Below are positions 40,241 to 48,061 of a stretch of DNA of 50,495 nt, piece by piece. Source of the DNA: Lachnospiraceae bacterium (GTDB lineage Bacteria > Bacillota > Clostridia > Lachnospirales > Lachnospiraceae); assembly GCA_017441825.1 (NCBI GenBank), contig JAFRVD010000031.1, positions 1-50,495 on the forward strand, given 5' to 3'. The translations under genes were made by a program, and so were the position numbers. The notes under the pieces are model-generated. The model was given only the letters and a program-made list of their open reading frames with translations, was not told the DNA's origin and made no database searches. Within the stretch, counting starts at the first letter, position 1, and each line of letters begins with the position of its first letter.

Positions 40241-40969
40241 ATGGAGCCAGTCAGGCTGAATAAATATCTGAGTGATCACGGGGTCTGCTCCCGGCGGGAG
40301 GCGGACCGGCTTACGGAGCTCGGCGCGGTGCTTGTGAACGGGAAGCCGGCCGCGGTCGGGCAGAAGGTGACCGACAGTGACGTCATCACAGTGGAAGGGA
40401 AGCCCGTGTCAGGCGCCCCCCGGGAGAAGGTCATCATCGCCGTGAACAAGCCCGTGGACGTGGTCTGTACGACCCGGTCCTTTAAGGGAGAAAAGAACAT
40501 CCTGGAGCTCCTTCCTGACCGCAAAGCGCGGCTCTACCCGGTCGGGAGGCTCGACAAGGATTCCGAGGGCCTCATTTTCCTGACGAACGACGGCGCCTTC
40601 ACCGCAGAGCTGACAAGGGCGGCGGGCCTTCACGAAAAGGAATACGAGGTCGTGCTCAACAAAGAGCCGACCGACGATTTCATCAAACGACTCGAAAAGG
40701 GCGTCTACCTCCGCGAGCTTCAGAAGACCACCGCACCGTGCAAAATCACGCGGGCGGGTGAAAAGAAGCTTAGGATCATCCTGACGCAGGGACTGAACCG
40801 CCAGATCAGGCGGATGTGCGGCGCCTGCGGCTACGAGGTCCGGTCGCTGAAAAGGGTTCGGATCATGAACGTGCTCCTTGGCGACCTCAAACCCGGCTCG
40901 TACCGGGAGCTCAAAGGCGAGGAGAAGGCCGTGCTTATGAAAAACGTCATGCGGGGTGCAAAGAAATGA
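40241..40969 (+). CDS. RsuA/RluB/RluF-type pseudouridine synthase
   Basis: Converts uridine to pseudouridine in rRNA. The 242-residue protein has an N-terminal S4 RNA-binding domain (RLNKYLSDHGVCSRREADRL) and the catalytic PVGRLDKDSEGLIFLTNDG with the active-site Asp at about residue 106. GLNRQIRRMCGACGYEVRSLKRVRI near the end matches the RluF/RluB subgroup. ATG 40241 follows GAGGGGGG; an upstream in-frame GTG at 40139 lies before the promoter -10. The stop overlaps the ligA start (ATGA). Confidence 0.9.
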   Translation: MEPVRLNKYLSDHGVCSRREADRLTELGAVLVNGKPAAVGQKVTDSDVITVEGKPVSGAPREKVIIAVNKPVDVVCTTRSFKGEKNILELLPDRKARLYPVGRLDKDSEGLIFLTNDGAFTAELTRAAGLHEKEYEVVLNKEPTDDFIKRLEKGVYLRELQKTTAPCKITRAGEKKLRIILTQGLNRQIRRMCGACGYEVRSLKRVRIMNVLLGDLKPGSYRELKGEEKAVLMKNVMRGAKK

Positions 40970-42972
40970 CGAAGGAAGCCTATCAGGAGCTGGTAAGTAA
41001 GATCAGCTACCACATGGATAAATATTACAATCAGGATGCGCCGGAGATCAGCGATTACGAATACGACCAACTGATGCTCGAACTGAAAGCGGCGGAAAAG
41101 GAGCATCCGGAATGGGTCACGCCGGAGTCACCCACACAGCGCATTGGCGGGACGGTGAAGCGCGAGGCCGGCGTCAAGGTGACGCACGACGTGCCGATGC
41201 TGTCCATCGAGGACGTCTTTGAAAAAGAGGATGTCGTCCGCTGGATCGAGAAGGTGCAGGCGCTGCACCCGGATGCGGCATTCTCCGTGGAGACAAAGAT
41301 CGACGGGCTCAGCATGACGCTCCGCTACGCCCGCGGCGAAGACGGCAGGCTTCACTTAAGCCTTGCTGAGACCCGCGGCGACGGCCTCACCGGCGAGGAC
41401 GTGACGCTCAATGCCCGCGTCATTCCGGACGTCCCGAAGGAGATCGACCTCCCCTACGAATCGCTCCAGCTCCGCGGCGAAGTCTACATGGACGCGCAGG
41501 CCTTCGAGCGCTTCAACGAACGCATGGAGAAACTCGGCAAGAAGCCCGCTGCGAACCCGAGGAACCTGGCCGCCGGCACGCTCCGGCAGCTCGACCCGAA
41601 CGTGACGCGGCAGCGGGGTCTTAGGATGCTCATTTTCAACGTCCAGCAGGGACCCCAAGAGCTCACGGAGAGCCACACCGGCGGGCTTGCGCTTCTCAAG
41701 GAAAAAGGCGTGCCCGTGGTCATCAACGAACGCTGCCGGACTGCGGAGGAAGTCCTCAGTGCCATCGACAGGATCGGGGAAATGCGCGGGACGCTCGACT
41801 ATGACTTAGACGGTGCGGTAGTGAAGATCGACCAGGTTGCCTACCGGAACGACTTCCCGCAGGGCAGCAAGTATTCGAGCGGGCACATCGCGTATAAGTA
41901 TCCGCCGGAGGAGCGGGTGGTCGTAATGGACGAGATCCTCGTAAACGTAGGCCGCACCGGGAAGCTGACCTTCACCGGCCTGTTCCACGACAGGGAGACC
42001 GGGAAGCCGGCGCGCCTCTGCGGCACGTCCGTATCCCGGGCGACGCTCCACAACCAGGACTACATCACGGAGATGAAGGTTGGCGTGGGCGGCGCGTACC
42101 GCCTCTTTAAGAGCGGGGAGATCATCCCGAAGCTGAACGGCTGCGTCACGGAGCCGCCGGAGGTCTTCAAAGCCCCGGACCACTGTCCCGTCTGCGGGTC
42201 GCTCCTCGTGCGTGAAGAGGACACCGCCGATATCCGCTGCGTGAACGCGCAGTGCCCGGCGCAGCTGTCCCGGACCATTTCGTTCTTCGCGTCGCTTGAC
42301 TGCATGAACATTATCGGCCTCGGGGAGACGCTGGTCGATGACCTCGTGAAGGAGGGGTACCTCAAAAACTACGCGGACCTCTACCGGCTCAAAGAGCACC
42401 GCGACGAGCTTATTGAAAAAGGCCTCATCGGCAAGGAAAAGAACACGGACAAGATCCTGCAGGCCATCGAGGCCACCAAGGACAACGACCCGTACCGGCT
42501 CCTTGCGGGCCTGGGCATCCGGAACGTAGGTGCGCGGACTGCGCGGGACCTCATGACGCATTACACGAGCCTCAATGACCTCATGGCGGCGTCCAAAGAG
42601 GAGCTTACGGCCATCGAGGACATCGGCGGAACGACCGCTGAATGCATCACGGAGTTCTTCGGGGATCCCGGAAACCGGGAAGTCATGGAGGCGCTCCGGG
42701 AGGCTGGGCTCCGGATGGAGAATAAAGAAGAGCAGGGCGGCTCCGACGCCCTTTCCGGACTCACGATCGTGGTGACGGGCACGCTCCCGACGCTCGGACG
42801 GAAGGAAGTCACGGAGCTCATTGTGAAGAACGGCGGCAAGTGCACCGGGAGCGTCAGCAAGAAGACAGACCTGCTGGTGGCCGGCGAGGATGCGGGCTCA
42901 AAGCTTACGAAGGCGAAGGAGCTTGGGATCCGGATCATCGACGAAGCGGAGCTTCTCAGGATGCTCGGGTGA
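40966..42972 (+). CDS. ligA: NAD-dependent DNA ligase
   Basis: Seals nicks in replication and repair using NAD+. The 668-residue protein has all domains in order: Ia (SDYEYDQLMLEL), nucleotidyltransferase with KIDG and the adenylated Lys at about residue 116, OB fold, a four-Cys zinc finger (CPVC...CVNAQC), helix-hairpin-helix region and a C-terminal BRCT domain (LSGLTIVVTGTLPTLGRKEV). The ATG at 40966 overlaps the preceding stop by four bases; the open frame further upstream is only read-through of the neighbour's other frame. The end of the gene is partly duplicated in the following spacer with a 33-bp step. Confidence 0.97.
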   Translation: MTKEAYQELVSKISYHMDKYYNQDAPEISDYEYDQLMLELKAAEKEHPEWVTPESPTQRIGGTVKREAGVKVTHDVPMLSIEDVFEKEDVVRWIEKVQALHPDAAFSVETKIDGLSMTLRYARGEDGRLHLSLAETRGDGLTGEDVTLNARVIPDVPKEIDLPYESLQLRGEVYMDAQAFERFNERMEKLGKKPAANPRNLAAGTLRQLDPNVTRQRGLRMLIFNVQQGPQELTESHTGGLALLKEKGVPVVINERCRTAEEVLSAIDRIGEMRGTLDYDLDGAVVKIDQVAYRNDFPQGSKYSSGHIAYKYPPEERVVVMDEILVNVGRTGKLTFTGLFHDRETGKPARLCGTSVSRATLHNQDYITEMKVGVGGAYRLFKSGEIIPKLNGCVTEPPEVFKAPDHCPVCGSLLVREEDTADIRCVNAQCPAQLSRTISFFASLDCMNIIGLGETLVDDLVKEGYLKNYADLYRLKEHRDELIEKGLIGKEKNTDKILQAIEATKDNDPYRLLAGLGIRNVGARTARDLMTHYTSLNDLMAASKEELTAIEDIGGTTAECITEFFGDPGNREVMEALREAGLRMENKEEQGGSDALSGLTIVVTGTLPTLGRKEVTELIVKNGGKCTGSVSKKTDLLVAGEDAGSKLTKAKELGIRIIDEAELLRMLG

Positions 42973-43010
42973 ACCGGAAGAGCTGCATATAAGGTGCTTG
43001 GGTGAGCCGG
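42962..43010 (+). repeat. 33-bp tandem duplication of the ligA 3' end
   Basis: TGCTCGGGTGAACCGGAAG at 42962-42980 recurs as TGCTTGGGTGAGCCGGAAG at 42995-43013 (two differences). The second copy repeats the ligA stop context (Leu-Gly-stop). Confidence 0.65.
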
Positions 43011-43056
43011 AAGAAGGCCGGTCATCCCGGTTTCGAAATAAGAGAGGTATTTTTTT

Positions 43057-43356
43057 ATGGCAGAAATTCTTGAGACCTTGATGCTGGTCGCGTTCGGCAT
43101 CTCCTGGCCTATCAACGCGGTCAAATCCTACAGGGCACGCTCCACCAAGGGGAAGAGCCTGACGTTCCTGATCCTGATCTTTTCAGGCTACATCTGCGGG
43201 ATCATCTCCAAGCTGATCAATCCTGCCTACATGAGCAGCCTGTCCACCAAATGGTACGTGCTGGCGGTCTACATCTTCAATTTTGTGTGGGTCGGGACGG
43301 ACCTTTGCCTGTACTTCCGGAACCGGAAGATCGAGAAGGCGGAGGCCGCAGCGTAA
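43057..43356 (+). CDS. SemiSWEET/PQ-loop-like small transporter
   Basis: A 99-residue membrane protein with three helices (about residues 5-20, 35-52 and 65-85), the half-transporter plan of SemiSWEET sugar carriers, which work as dimers. FGISWPINAVKSYRARSTKGKSLTFLIL is the MtN3/PQ-loop type segment, with WP in place of PQ; the K-S-T-K-x-x-S pattern after helix 1 is typical. AGAGAGG with a long T-rich spacer precedes ATG 43057. It may export or import a small sugar. The stop codon lies in the first unit of a 34-bp tandem repeat. Confidence 0.78.
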   Translation: MAEILETLMLVAFGISWPINAVKSYRARSTKGKSLTFLILIFSGYICGIISKLINPAYMSSLSTKWYVLAVYIFNFVWVGTDLCLYFRNRKIEKAEAAA

Positions 43357-43452
43357 CCGCGGGAAATGACGGAGATTTAAGACGGCGTGAACACGGAAAA
43401 TAATAGAGATTTATGACGGCGTAACTGCGGGAAATGACGGAGGGACCGATGG
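43351..43452 (+). repeat. Three tandem 34-bp units carrying ribosome-binding sites
   Basis: Units at 43351-43384, 43385-43418 and 43419-43452 share GCGTRA--CGGGAAATGACGGAG as a pattern. Unit 1 holds the stop of the SemiSWEET gene, units 1 and 2 hold GGAG/AGAG + ATTTAWG, and unit 3 holds the real GGAGGG and the ATG of the next gene. Confidence 0.75.
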
Positions 43453-44621
43453 ACCCGATCAGGGAAGAAATACACGAATATATGGCGGAGCTCGTGCCGT
43501 TCCGGCGGGAGCTGCACCGGCATCCGGAGCTCTCCATGAGGGAGTTTGAGACGACGGAGCGGATGGCGCGGGAGCTTGATGCGCTGGGGCTTACGTACCG
43601 GCGGCTTGCGCCTACCGGGCTTACGGGAGAGATCCGCGGAACTGCGGAAGGGCCTGAGAAAATTGTGCTCCTGCGGGAGGACATCGACGGACTGCCGGTC
43701 ACGGAAAACACCGGGCTGCCGTTTGCGAGCGAGGAGCCGGGCAGGATGCACGCGTGCGGGCACGACCTCCATATGACGATGCTTTTAGGCGCGGTCCGTT
43801 ACCTTGCGGCGCACCGGGACGCGTTTTCCGGGACCGTACGGTTTTTGTTCCAGCCCGCCGAGGAAATCTCGAACGGCGCGGAGATCGCGATCGAACAAGG
43901 CGTGATGGAGGGGGCTGCGCACGCTGTGGGCATGCACATTTCGCCGCTTCTTCCGTATGGAAAGGTTTCCGCGCGGCCGGGCGAAAGCTGGGCGGCCTGC
44001 GACCGATTCGTGATCCGGGTGACCGGGAAGAGCTGCCACGGCGCCATGCCGCAGACGGGCCACGATGCGCTGCTTGCGGGAAGCGCCATCGTGACGAGCT
44101 TACAGCAGATCGTGTCGCGCGAGGCGGATCCCTTGACCGCAGCGGTGGTCACTGTAGGCGCGTTCCATGCGGGGACGGCGTACAACATCGTAGCCGGAGA
44201 AGCATACCTCGAGGGCACCTGCAGGACTTTTTCCACGGCGCTTCACAGAACGCTTTCGGAGAAGGTCAGGCGGATCGCGGAGGCGACGGCAGAGGCTTAC
44301 GGGTGTACGGCGGAGGTGGAGTTTGATACGCTGTCCGAGGTGCTTTTCTGTGACCCGGCGGTCACGGAAAGAGGGCTTTGGTGCGCCGGGGAGATCGTCG
44401 GAAAGGAGAACGCGGTGAACGCGGAGCCGCAGATGATCGCGGAGGATTTCAGCTTCTATTCGCAGCGGGTGCCTTCGGTCTTCTTCAACATCGGCGCGCG
44501 GGTCGCGGAAGACGAGAAGGTGCGGCCGCTCCACAGCGATGAGGTGCTCTTTGACGAACGGGCCATAGAAATCGGCGCCTCCGTGTTCGTGAAGACGGCG
44601 ATGGAACTTCTGGCAGAATAG
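43449..44621 (+). CDS. M20 family amidohydrolase/peptidase
   Basis: A 390-residue zinc or manganese hydrolase of the amidohydrolase (hippurate hydrolase, IAA-amino acid hydrolase) subgroup. It starts IREEIHEYMAELVPFRRELHRHPEL, then has the metal motif HACGHDLHMTMLL (about residues 99-111), the catalytic FLFQPAEEISNGA with its Glu pair and the late MIAEDFSFYSQRVPSVFF. One oddity: the usual LRADIDALP reads LREDIDGLP. ATG 43449 is chosen because GGAGGGA is just upstream; an in-frame ATG at 43434 has only a weak site. The substrate is an N-acyl amino acid or peptide, not defined. Confidence 0.9.
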   Translation: MDPIREEIHEYMAELVPFRRELHRHPELSMREFETTERMARELDALGLTYRRLAPTGLTGEIRGTAEGPEKIVLLREDIDGLPVTENTGLPFASEEPGRMHACGHDLHMTMLLGAVRYLAAHRDAFSGTVRFLFQPAEEISNGAEIAIEQGVMEGAAHAVGMHISPLLPYGKVSARPGESWAACDRFVIRVTGKSCHGAMPQTGHDALLAGSAIVTSLQQIVSREADPLTAAVVTVGAFHAGTAYNIVAGEAYLEGTCRTFSTALHRTLSEKVRRIAEATAEAYGCTAEVEFDTLSEVLFCDPAVTERGLWCAGEIVGKENAVNAEPQMIAEDFSFYSQRVPSVFFNIGARVAEDEKVRPLHSDEVLFDERAIEIGASVFVKTAMELLAE

Positions 44622-44642
44622 ATAATCCCGAGTAAAACAAGC

Positions 44643-44673
44643 GAGAGCATCCGCTGTCAGGACGGATGCTCTC
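44643..44673 (+). terminator. Hairpin after the M20 gene
   Basis: GAGAGCATCCG (44643-44653) pairs perfectly with 44663-44673 over a 9-base loop. No T run follows, so it is a terminator or processing site of lower certainty. Confidence 0.5.
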
Positions 44674-44713
44674 AGAAACCAGAATATCTATATCATTTAA
44701 GGGGGGATTCGTT

Positions 44714-44761
44714 ATGTCCTTGCCTTACGGAAGAACACTTCTATCAAAAAAAGTTTATTAA
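44714..44761 (+). CDS. Possible 15-residue peptide in the serS upstream gap
   Basis: ATG 44714 follows AAGGGGGGATTCGTT, a strong ribosome site for so short a frame, and gives MSLPYGRTLLSKKVY. The 342-bp gap 44622-44963 also holds the hairpin above, an AT-rich stretch (about 44745-44825) with the palindrome TTGTTAACAA at 44810-44819, and the serS promoter. The frame ends well before that promoter, so it is not a simple serS attenuator. No T-box motif was seen. Function unknown. Confidence 0.3.
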   Translation: MSLPYGRTLLSKKVY

Positions 44762-44892
44762 CCAAAAATAGACAAATAAAGACCGAAGTATGTACAGAAA
44801 TAAAACGAATTGTTAACAAAATATGAAGGGATGCGGGCTGCCCGTCCGAATCTTCATGAAATTAGGCTCAGCCGGGCCACAGGCTAAAGCGC

Positions 44893-44921
44893 TTGACGAT
44901 TGCCGGAGATTGCGATACAAT
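44893..44921 (+). promoter_or_regulatory. Sigma-A promoter for serS
   Basis: TTGACG (44893-44898) and TACAAT (44916-44921), spacing 17 bp, 42 bp before the start at 44964. Confidence 0.8.
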
Positions 44922-44963
44922 CTAAGTTACCGCATATTTCTGGTGGAATGAGGGACGAAAACT

Positions 44964-46259
44964 ATGTTAGATATGAAATTTGTCCGGGAGAATCCGGAGG
45001 CCGTAAGAGAGAATATCCGTAAGAAATTCCAGGACGCAAAGCTTCCCCTTGTGGACGCCGTGATCGAGCTGGATAAAAGAAATCGTGAGATCAAGGGCGA
45101 GGTGGAAGCGCTCCGCGCGAACCGCAACAAGCTGTCCAAGCAGATCGGCGGACTGATGGCCAAGGGCCAGCGGGACGAGGCCGAGGCGCTGAAGGCGGAG
45201 ATCGCGAAGGAAGCGGACCGCGTGGACCGGCTGACCGAAGAGGAGCGGCAGGTCGAGCAGGAGCTTCACAAGAACATGCTGCTGATCCCGAACATCATCG
45301 ACCCCAGCGTACCCATCGGCAAGGATGATTCCGAAAACGTTGAGGTGGAGCGCTTTGGCGAGCCGTTCGTTCCGGATTTCGACATCCCGTACCATACGGA
45401 CATCATGGAGTCCTTTGACGGCATCGATATGGATTCCGCGGGCCGCGTGTCCGGCAACGGCTTCTATTACCTGATGGGCAACATCGCCCGCCTGCACGAG
45501 GCGGTCCTTGCGTACGCGCGCGACTTCATGATCGACAAGGGCTTCACGTTCTGCATTCCGCCGTTCATGATCCACGGCAACGTGGTGGAGGGCGTGATGA
45601 GCCAGAGCGACATGGACGCCATGATGTACAAGATCGAGGGCGAGGACCTCTACCTCATCGGTACGTCCGAACATTCCATGATTGGCAAGTTCATCGGCCA
45701 GCAGATCAAGGAGGACGAGCTTCCCTACACCCTGACGTCGTATTCGCCCTGCTTCCGGAAAGAAAAAGGCGCGCACGGCATTGAGGAGAGAGGCGTTTAC
45801 CGCATCCACCAGTTTGAGAAGCAGGAGATGATCGTGGTCTGCAAGCCCGAGGATTCCATGGCCTGGTACGAGAAGATGTGGCGGTATTCCGTCGAACTCT
45901 TCAGAAGCATGGACATCCCGGTTCGCCAGCTGGAGTGCTGCTCCGGCGACCTGGCCGACCTCAAGGTGAAATCGTGCGACATCGAGGCGTGGTCTCCGCG
46001 CCAGAAGAAATATTTTGAAGTCTGCAGCTGCTCCAACCTGGGAGACGCGCAGGCCCGCCGCCTGAAGATGCGTGTCAAGGGCGCGGACGGCAGGACCTAT
46101 CTGCCACATACACTGAATAATACCGTGGCTGCACCGCCCAGGATGCTCATCGCGTTCCTGGAGAACAACCTCCGCGAGGACGGCTCCGTTGCCATCCCGA
46201 AGGTGCTGCAGCCTTACATGGGCGGAATTACAGAACTCCGTCCGAAGAAAGAGAGCTAA
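44964..46259 (+). CDS. serS: Seryl-tRNA synthetase
   Basis: Class IIa synthetase charging tRNA-Ser (and selenocysteine tRNA where present); 431 residues. The N-terminal antiparallel coiled-coil arm spans about residues 25-105. Motif 2 is CFRKEKGAHGIEERGVYRIHQFEKQEM and the substrate loop GTSEHSM is present. Motif 3 reads NTVAAPPRMLIAFLENN, where the frequent bacterial form has a Gly-rich start, a variant also found in a clostridial SerRS subgroup as far as I recall. The weak-looking TGAGGGACGAAAACT serves as ribosome site. The stop TAA shares one base with the next start, so the DUF3881-like gene is coupled. Confidence 0.95.
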   Translation: MLDMKFVRENPEAVRENIRKKFQDAKLPLVDAVIELDKRNREIKGEVEALRANRNKLSKQIGGLMAKGQRDEAEALKAEIAKEADRVDRLTEEERQVEQELHKNMLLIPNIIDPSVPIGKDDSENVEVERFGEPFVPDFDIPYHTDIMESFDGIDMDSAGRVSGNGFYYLMGNIARLHEAVLAYARDFMIDKGFTFCIPPFMIHGNVVEGVMSQSDMDAMMYKIEGEDLYLIGTSEHSMIGKFIGQQIKEDELPYTLTSYSPCFRKEKGAHGIEERGVYRIHQFEKQEMIVVCKPEDSMAWYEKMWRYSVELFRSMDIPVRQLECCSGDLADLKVKSCDIEAWSPRQKKYFEVCSCSNLGDAQARRLKMRVKGADGRTYLPHTLNNTVAAPPRMLIAFLENNLREDGSVAIPKVLQPYMGGITELRPKKES

Positions 46260-47134
46260 TGCATCGTTTTTTACGTTCTATCGGCTTCAGTTCAGTCAGG
46301 ACGAAGCAGCAGCTGAATGATCTGAAAAGCTGGGTCCTTGCGGATCCGGACAGACTCAGTGTGGTCGGGCTCCCGGACGATGGGAACGTGGCCATGGCGG
46401 AGCGCGAGATCGCGGGGCACGCCGGGATCGCCGTGGTGGGCGAAATGGACGAACGGGGAGAGCTTCAGCCGGAGTACTACTTCCCCTACATTTCCACCAC
46501 GCACATTTCCTCGGACGCCCGCCTGACCTGCGAAAAGCAGTCGCAGCGGAACGGGTTCATCGGCATGTGCGAGGACTACAGGATGGGCATGGCACTCATC
46601 TTTACAGTTCGGAACGTGGCTGAGGTCTTCAAGCTGGAGCAGACCGGTCTCTTAGGCGACGGCTACAAAAAGGTCTGTTTTTCCGCGCTCCTTGAGGACG
46701 CGGAGGTGCTGCTGCCTCTGTACCAGCCGGAGATGGCGCTGAAACACGTCAACGATGAAGACGCCCGCCGGCAGCGGCTTGTGGACGACGCGAACAACGG
46801 CAGCGAACGCGCCATGGAAGAGCTTGCGAACCGGGACGTGAAGATCCTCGAGAACATGCTGAGCATGCTCCGGAAGTCGGACGTGTACACGCTCATCGAA
46901 AGCTTTTTCATGCCGCACGGCATGGAGAGCGACCAGTATTACTTCCTGGGCAGGATCGCCGCGCTGCAGCACGTCCGGAACGAGTACACCGGGGAATTCT
47001 TCTACCGGATGCTTGTGGAGACAAACCGGATGGTGCTGGTGGCCGCCGTCAATGACAGGGACCTCCTGGGCGTGCCCGAGGTGGGCCGCCGGATCCGGTG
47101 CCGCGGATGGCTTCTGGGGGAACTCAAGAAGTAA
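46259..47134 (+). CDS. DUF3881-like protein
   Basis: A 291-residue cytoplasmic protein beginning MHRFLRSIGFSSVRTKQQLNDL. From memory this opening matches the DUF3881 family, which is almost restricted to Lachnospiraceae and relatives; the assignment could not be searched. It has no membrane segment or catalytic signature that I can identify. LANRDVKILENMLSMLRKSDVYTLIESFFMPHG in the middle looks helical. It starts on the last base of the serS stop codon, so both are made from one mRNA. Function unknown. Confidence 0.75.
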   Translation: MHRFLRSIGFSSVRTKQQLNDLKSWVLADPDRLSVVGLPDDGNVAMAEREIAGHAGIAVVGEMDERGELQPEYYFPYISTTHISSDARLTCEKQSQRNGFIGMCEDYRMGMALIFTVRNVAEVFKLEQTGLLGDGYKKVCFSALLEDAEVLLPLYQPEMALKHVNDEDARRQRLVDDANNGSERAMEELANRDVKILENMLSMLRKSDVYTLIESFFMPHGMESDQYYFLGRIAALQHVRNEYTGEFFYRMLVETNRMVLVAAVNDRDLLGVPEVGRRIRCRGWLLGELKK

Positions 47135-47180
47135 GTAATTTCCGGACTTAAAAAAGTTCGGACGTGACCTGAAAATCTGC

Positions 47181-47209
47181 TTCACATTTTGAAGCAAAAC
47201 GAGTATAAT
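47181..47209 (+). promoter_or_regulatory. Promoter for tRNA-Arg
   Basis: TTCACA (47181-47186) and TATAAT (47204-47209), spacing 17 bp, about 70 bp before the tRNA. The predicted start near 47216 falls at the head of a perfect 13-bp hairpin (47214-47226 with 47236-47248). Confidence 0.7.
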
Positions 47210-47280
47210 GTGTGACGGACATCTTCCGGGCTGACGAAGATGTCCGTCATGAGCAGAAAAAGTCAGCCGGAAAAATATAT

Positions 47281-47354
47281 GTCCACGTAGCTCAGCAGGA
47301 TAGAGCGGCCGCCTCCTAAGCGGCAGGTCGGAGGTTCGAATCCCCTCGTGGACG
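47281..47354 (+). tRNA. tRNA-Arg (anticodon CCT)
   Basis: A full cloverleaf: acceptor GTCCACG (47281-47287) pairs with CGTGGAC (47347-47353), anticodon stem GCCGC/GCGGC encloses the loop CTCCTAA with anticodon CCT, and the T arm is GGAGG-TTCGAAT-CCCCTC. CCA is not encoded. The 3' half (47312-47354) recurs at 50346-50388, marking it as an integration site. Confidence 0.97.
47312..47354 (+). repeat. Attachment-site repeat, left copy (within tRNA-Arg)
   Basis: 43 bp covering the anticodon loop to the discriminator base, repeated at 50346-50388 with one mismatch (47321 C versus 50355 A). Confidence 0.8.
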
Positions 47355-47359
47355 GCCTT

Positions 47360-47423
47360 AGAGCGGAAATTCGTTAGCAAATCGGCATCGATTTTTAGCA
47401 AAACGGAGTTCCGCTCTTTTTTT
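47360..47423 (+). terminator. tRNA-Arg terminator with conserved inner loop
   Basis: AGAGCGGAA (47360-47368) pairs with TTCCGCTCT (47409-47417), then T7. The 40-base interior contains TTAGCAAATCG and CGATTTTTAGCAAAA, which recur in the downstream copy. Confidence 0.85.
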
Positions 47424-47454
47424 ATTTTCAATGGGTTTTTATATCGCAGCTGGC

Positions 47455-47571
47455 TGATGAATACTGGAAATACTACTATGATAACGCAAGGAATAATAGA
47501 AACGCAGACAAATATTCACTGGCTGTACGAGAAGCTATTAAAGAAATGATGAAGGAAGTGAGATTAAAATG
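47455..47571 (+). pseudogene. Fragment of an unidentified protein
   Basis: From about 47455 a frame reads LADEYWKYYYDNARNNRN, then KYSLAVREAIKEMMKEVRLK and a stop at 47571. The composition and codon use look like a real protein end (A+T-rich, Tyr/Lys/Asn-rich), but no start or family can be given. It lies between the tRNA terminator and the recombinase remnant. Confidence 0.35.
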
Positions 47572-47608
47572 ATATTGATCCCATAAAAAACAGGAGCAGG
47601 CCAGAAAA

Positions 47609-47899
47609 TTGGCCACGTCCCCTGTTAGAAGTAATAATACCACCAGTAGTGGTAATAGTCAAAGGAGAAATCCTACATCCCTCCGTAATCCTGATTCTCT
47701 CGACACTCGTACGCTGCTGTCGAATGCGTTGCTCGATATTGCACAGATTGACCTGATCGCATTCCTTGACGGACAGACCGAGGCGGTGACCGAATACAGC
47801 GAGCCACTGGCACGGAGGCTTATCGAGAAGATTACGGTCTACGATGAGAAGCTGGTGGTTGAATTCAAGTCGGGGCTGATGGCGGAAGTCGAGGCATAA
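47609..47899 (+). pseudogene. 3' remnant of a large serine recombinase
   Basis: The last 30 codons (ARRLIEKITVYDEKLVVEFK, then SGLMAEVEA) match the C-terminal end of large serine recombinases of Clostridia mobile elements. The catalytic N-terminal resolvase domain and the recombinase zinc-ribbon region are absent; the apparent TTG start lies in a hairpin (GGCCA/TGGCC at about 47595-47610) and is not a real start. The gene is thus a decayed 3' end. A terminator-like hairpin AATACCCG/CGGGTATT with T6 follows at 47911-47952. It shows that the island once carried its own recombinase. Confidence 0.7.
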
Positions 47900-47910
47900 G
47901 CAGACAATGG

Positions 47911-47952
47911 AATACCCGTGGTTCTCTTTTTTGAGGGCTGCGGGTATTTTTT
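47911..47952 (+). terminator. Terminator after the recombinase remnant
   Basis: AATACCCG (47911-47918) pairs with CGGGTATT (47941-47948), followed by TTTT. Confidence 0.7.
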
Positions 47953-47995
47953 GTTTGCAGAGCGTTTAAGACCATTGATGTAATATAGACAGAAT

Positions 47996-48033
47996 AGCGT
48001 TGCGTCAAAAAATAAGAAAATTGACAAAACGCT
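47996..48033. promoter_or_regulatory. abiE operator 1 (inverted repeat)
   Basis: AGCGTTGCGTCAA (47996-48008) and TTGACAAAACGCT (48021-48033) are complementary at 11 of 13 positions, with a 12-bp centre. The right arm reaches the -35 of the abiE promoter. Confidence 0.75.
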
Positions 48034-48061
48034 TGTAAAACAAATCTGGATGTGATAAGAT
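48033..48061 (+). promoter_or_regulatory. Promoter for abiEi-abiEii
   Basis: TTGTAA (48033-48038) and TAAGAT (48056-48061) with a TG extension, spacing 17 bp. Operator 1 ends on its -35 and operator 2 begins on its -10. Confidence 0.6.

Noticed and set aside
44622-44963. T-box riboswitch before serS
   Set aside because: The promoter at 44893-44921 leaves only about 35 bases of leader, and no T-box core sequence was found. The asnS leader of about 75 bases is also too short.
47609-47680. Start of an intact small gene at 47609
   Set aside because: The TTG start lies in a hairpin with no ribosome site; only the last part resembles a protein, the end of a recombinase.
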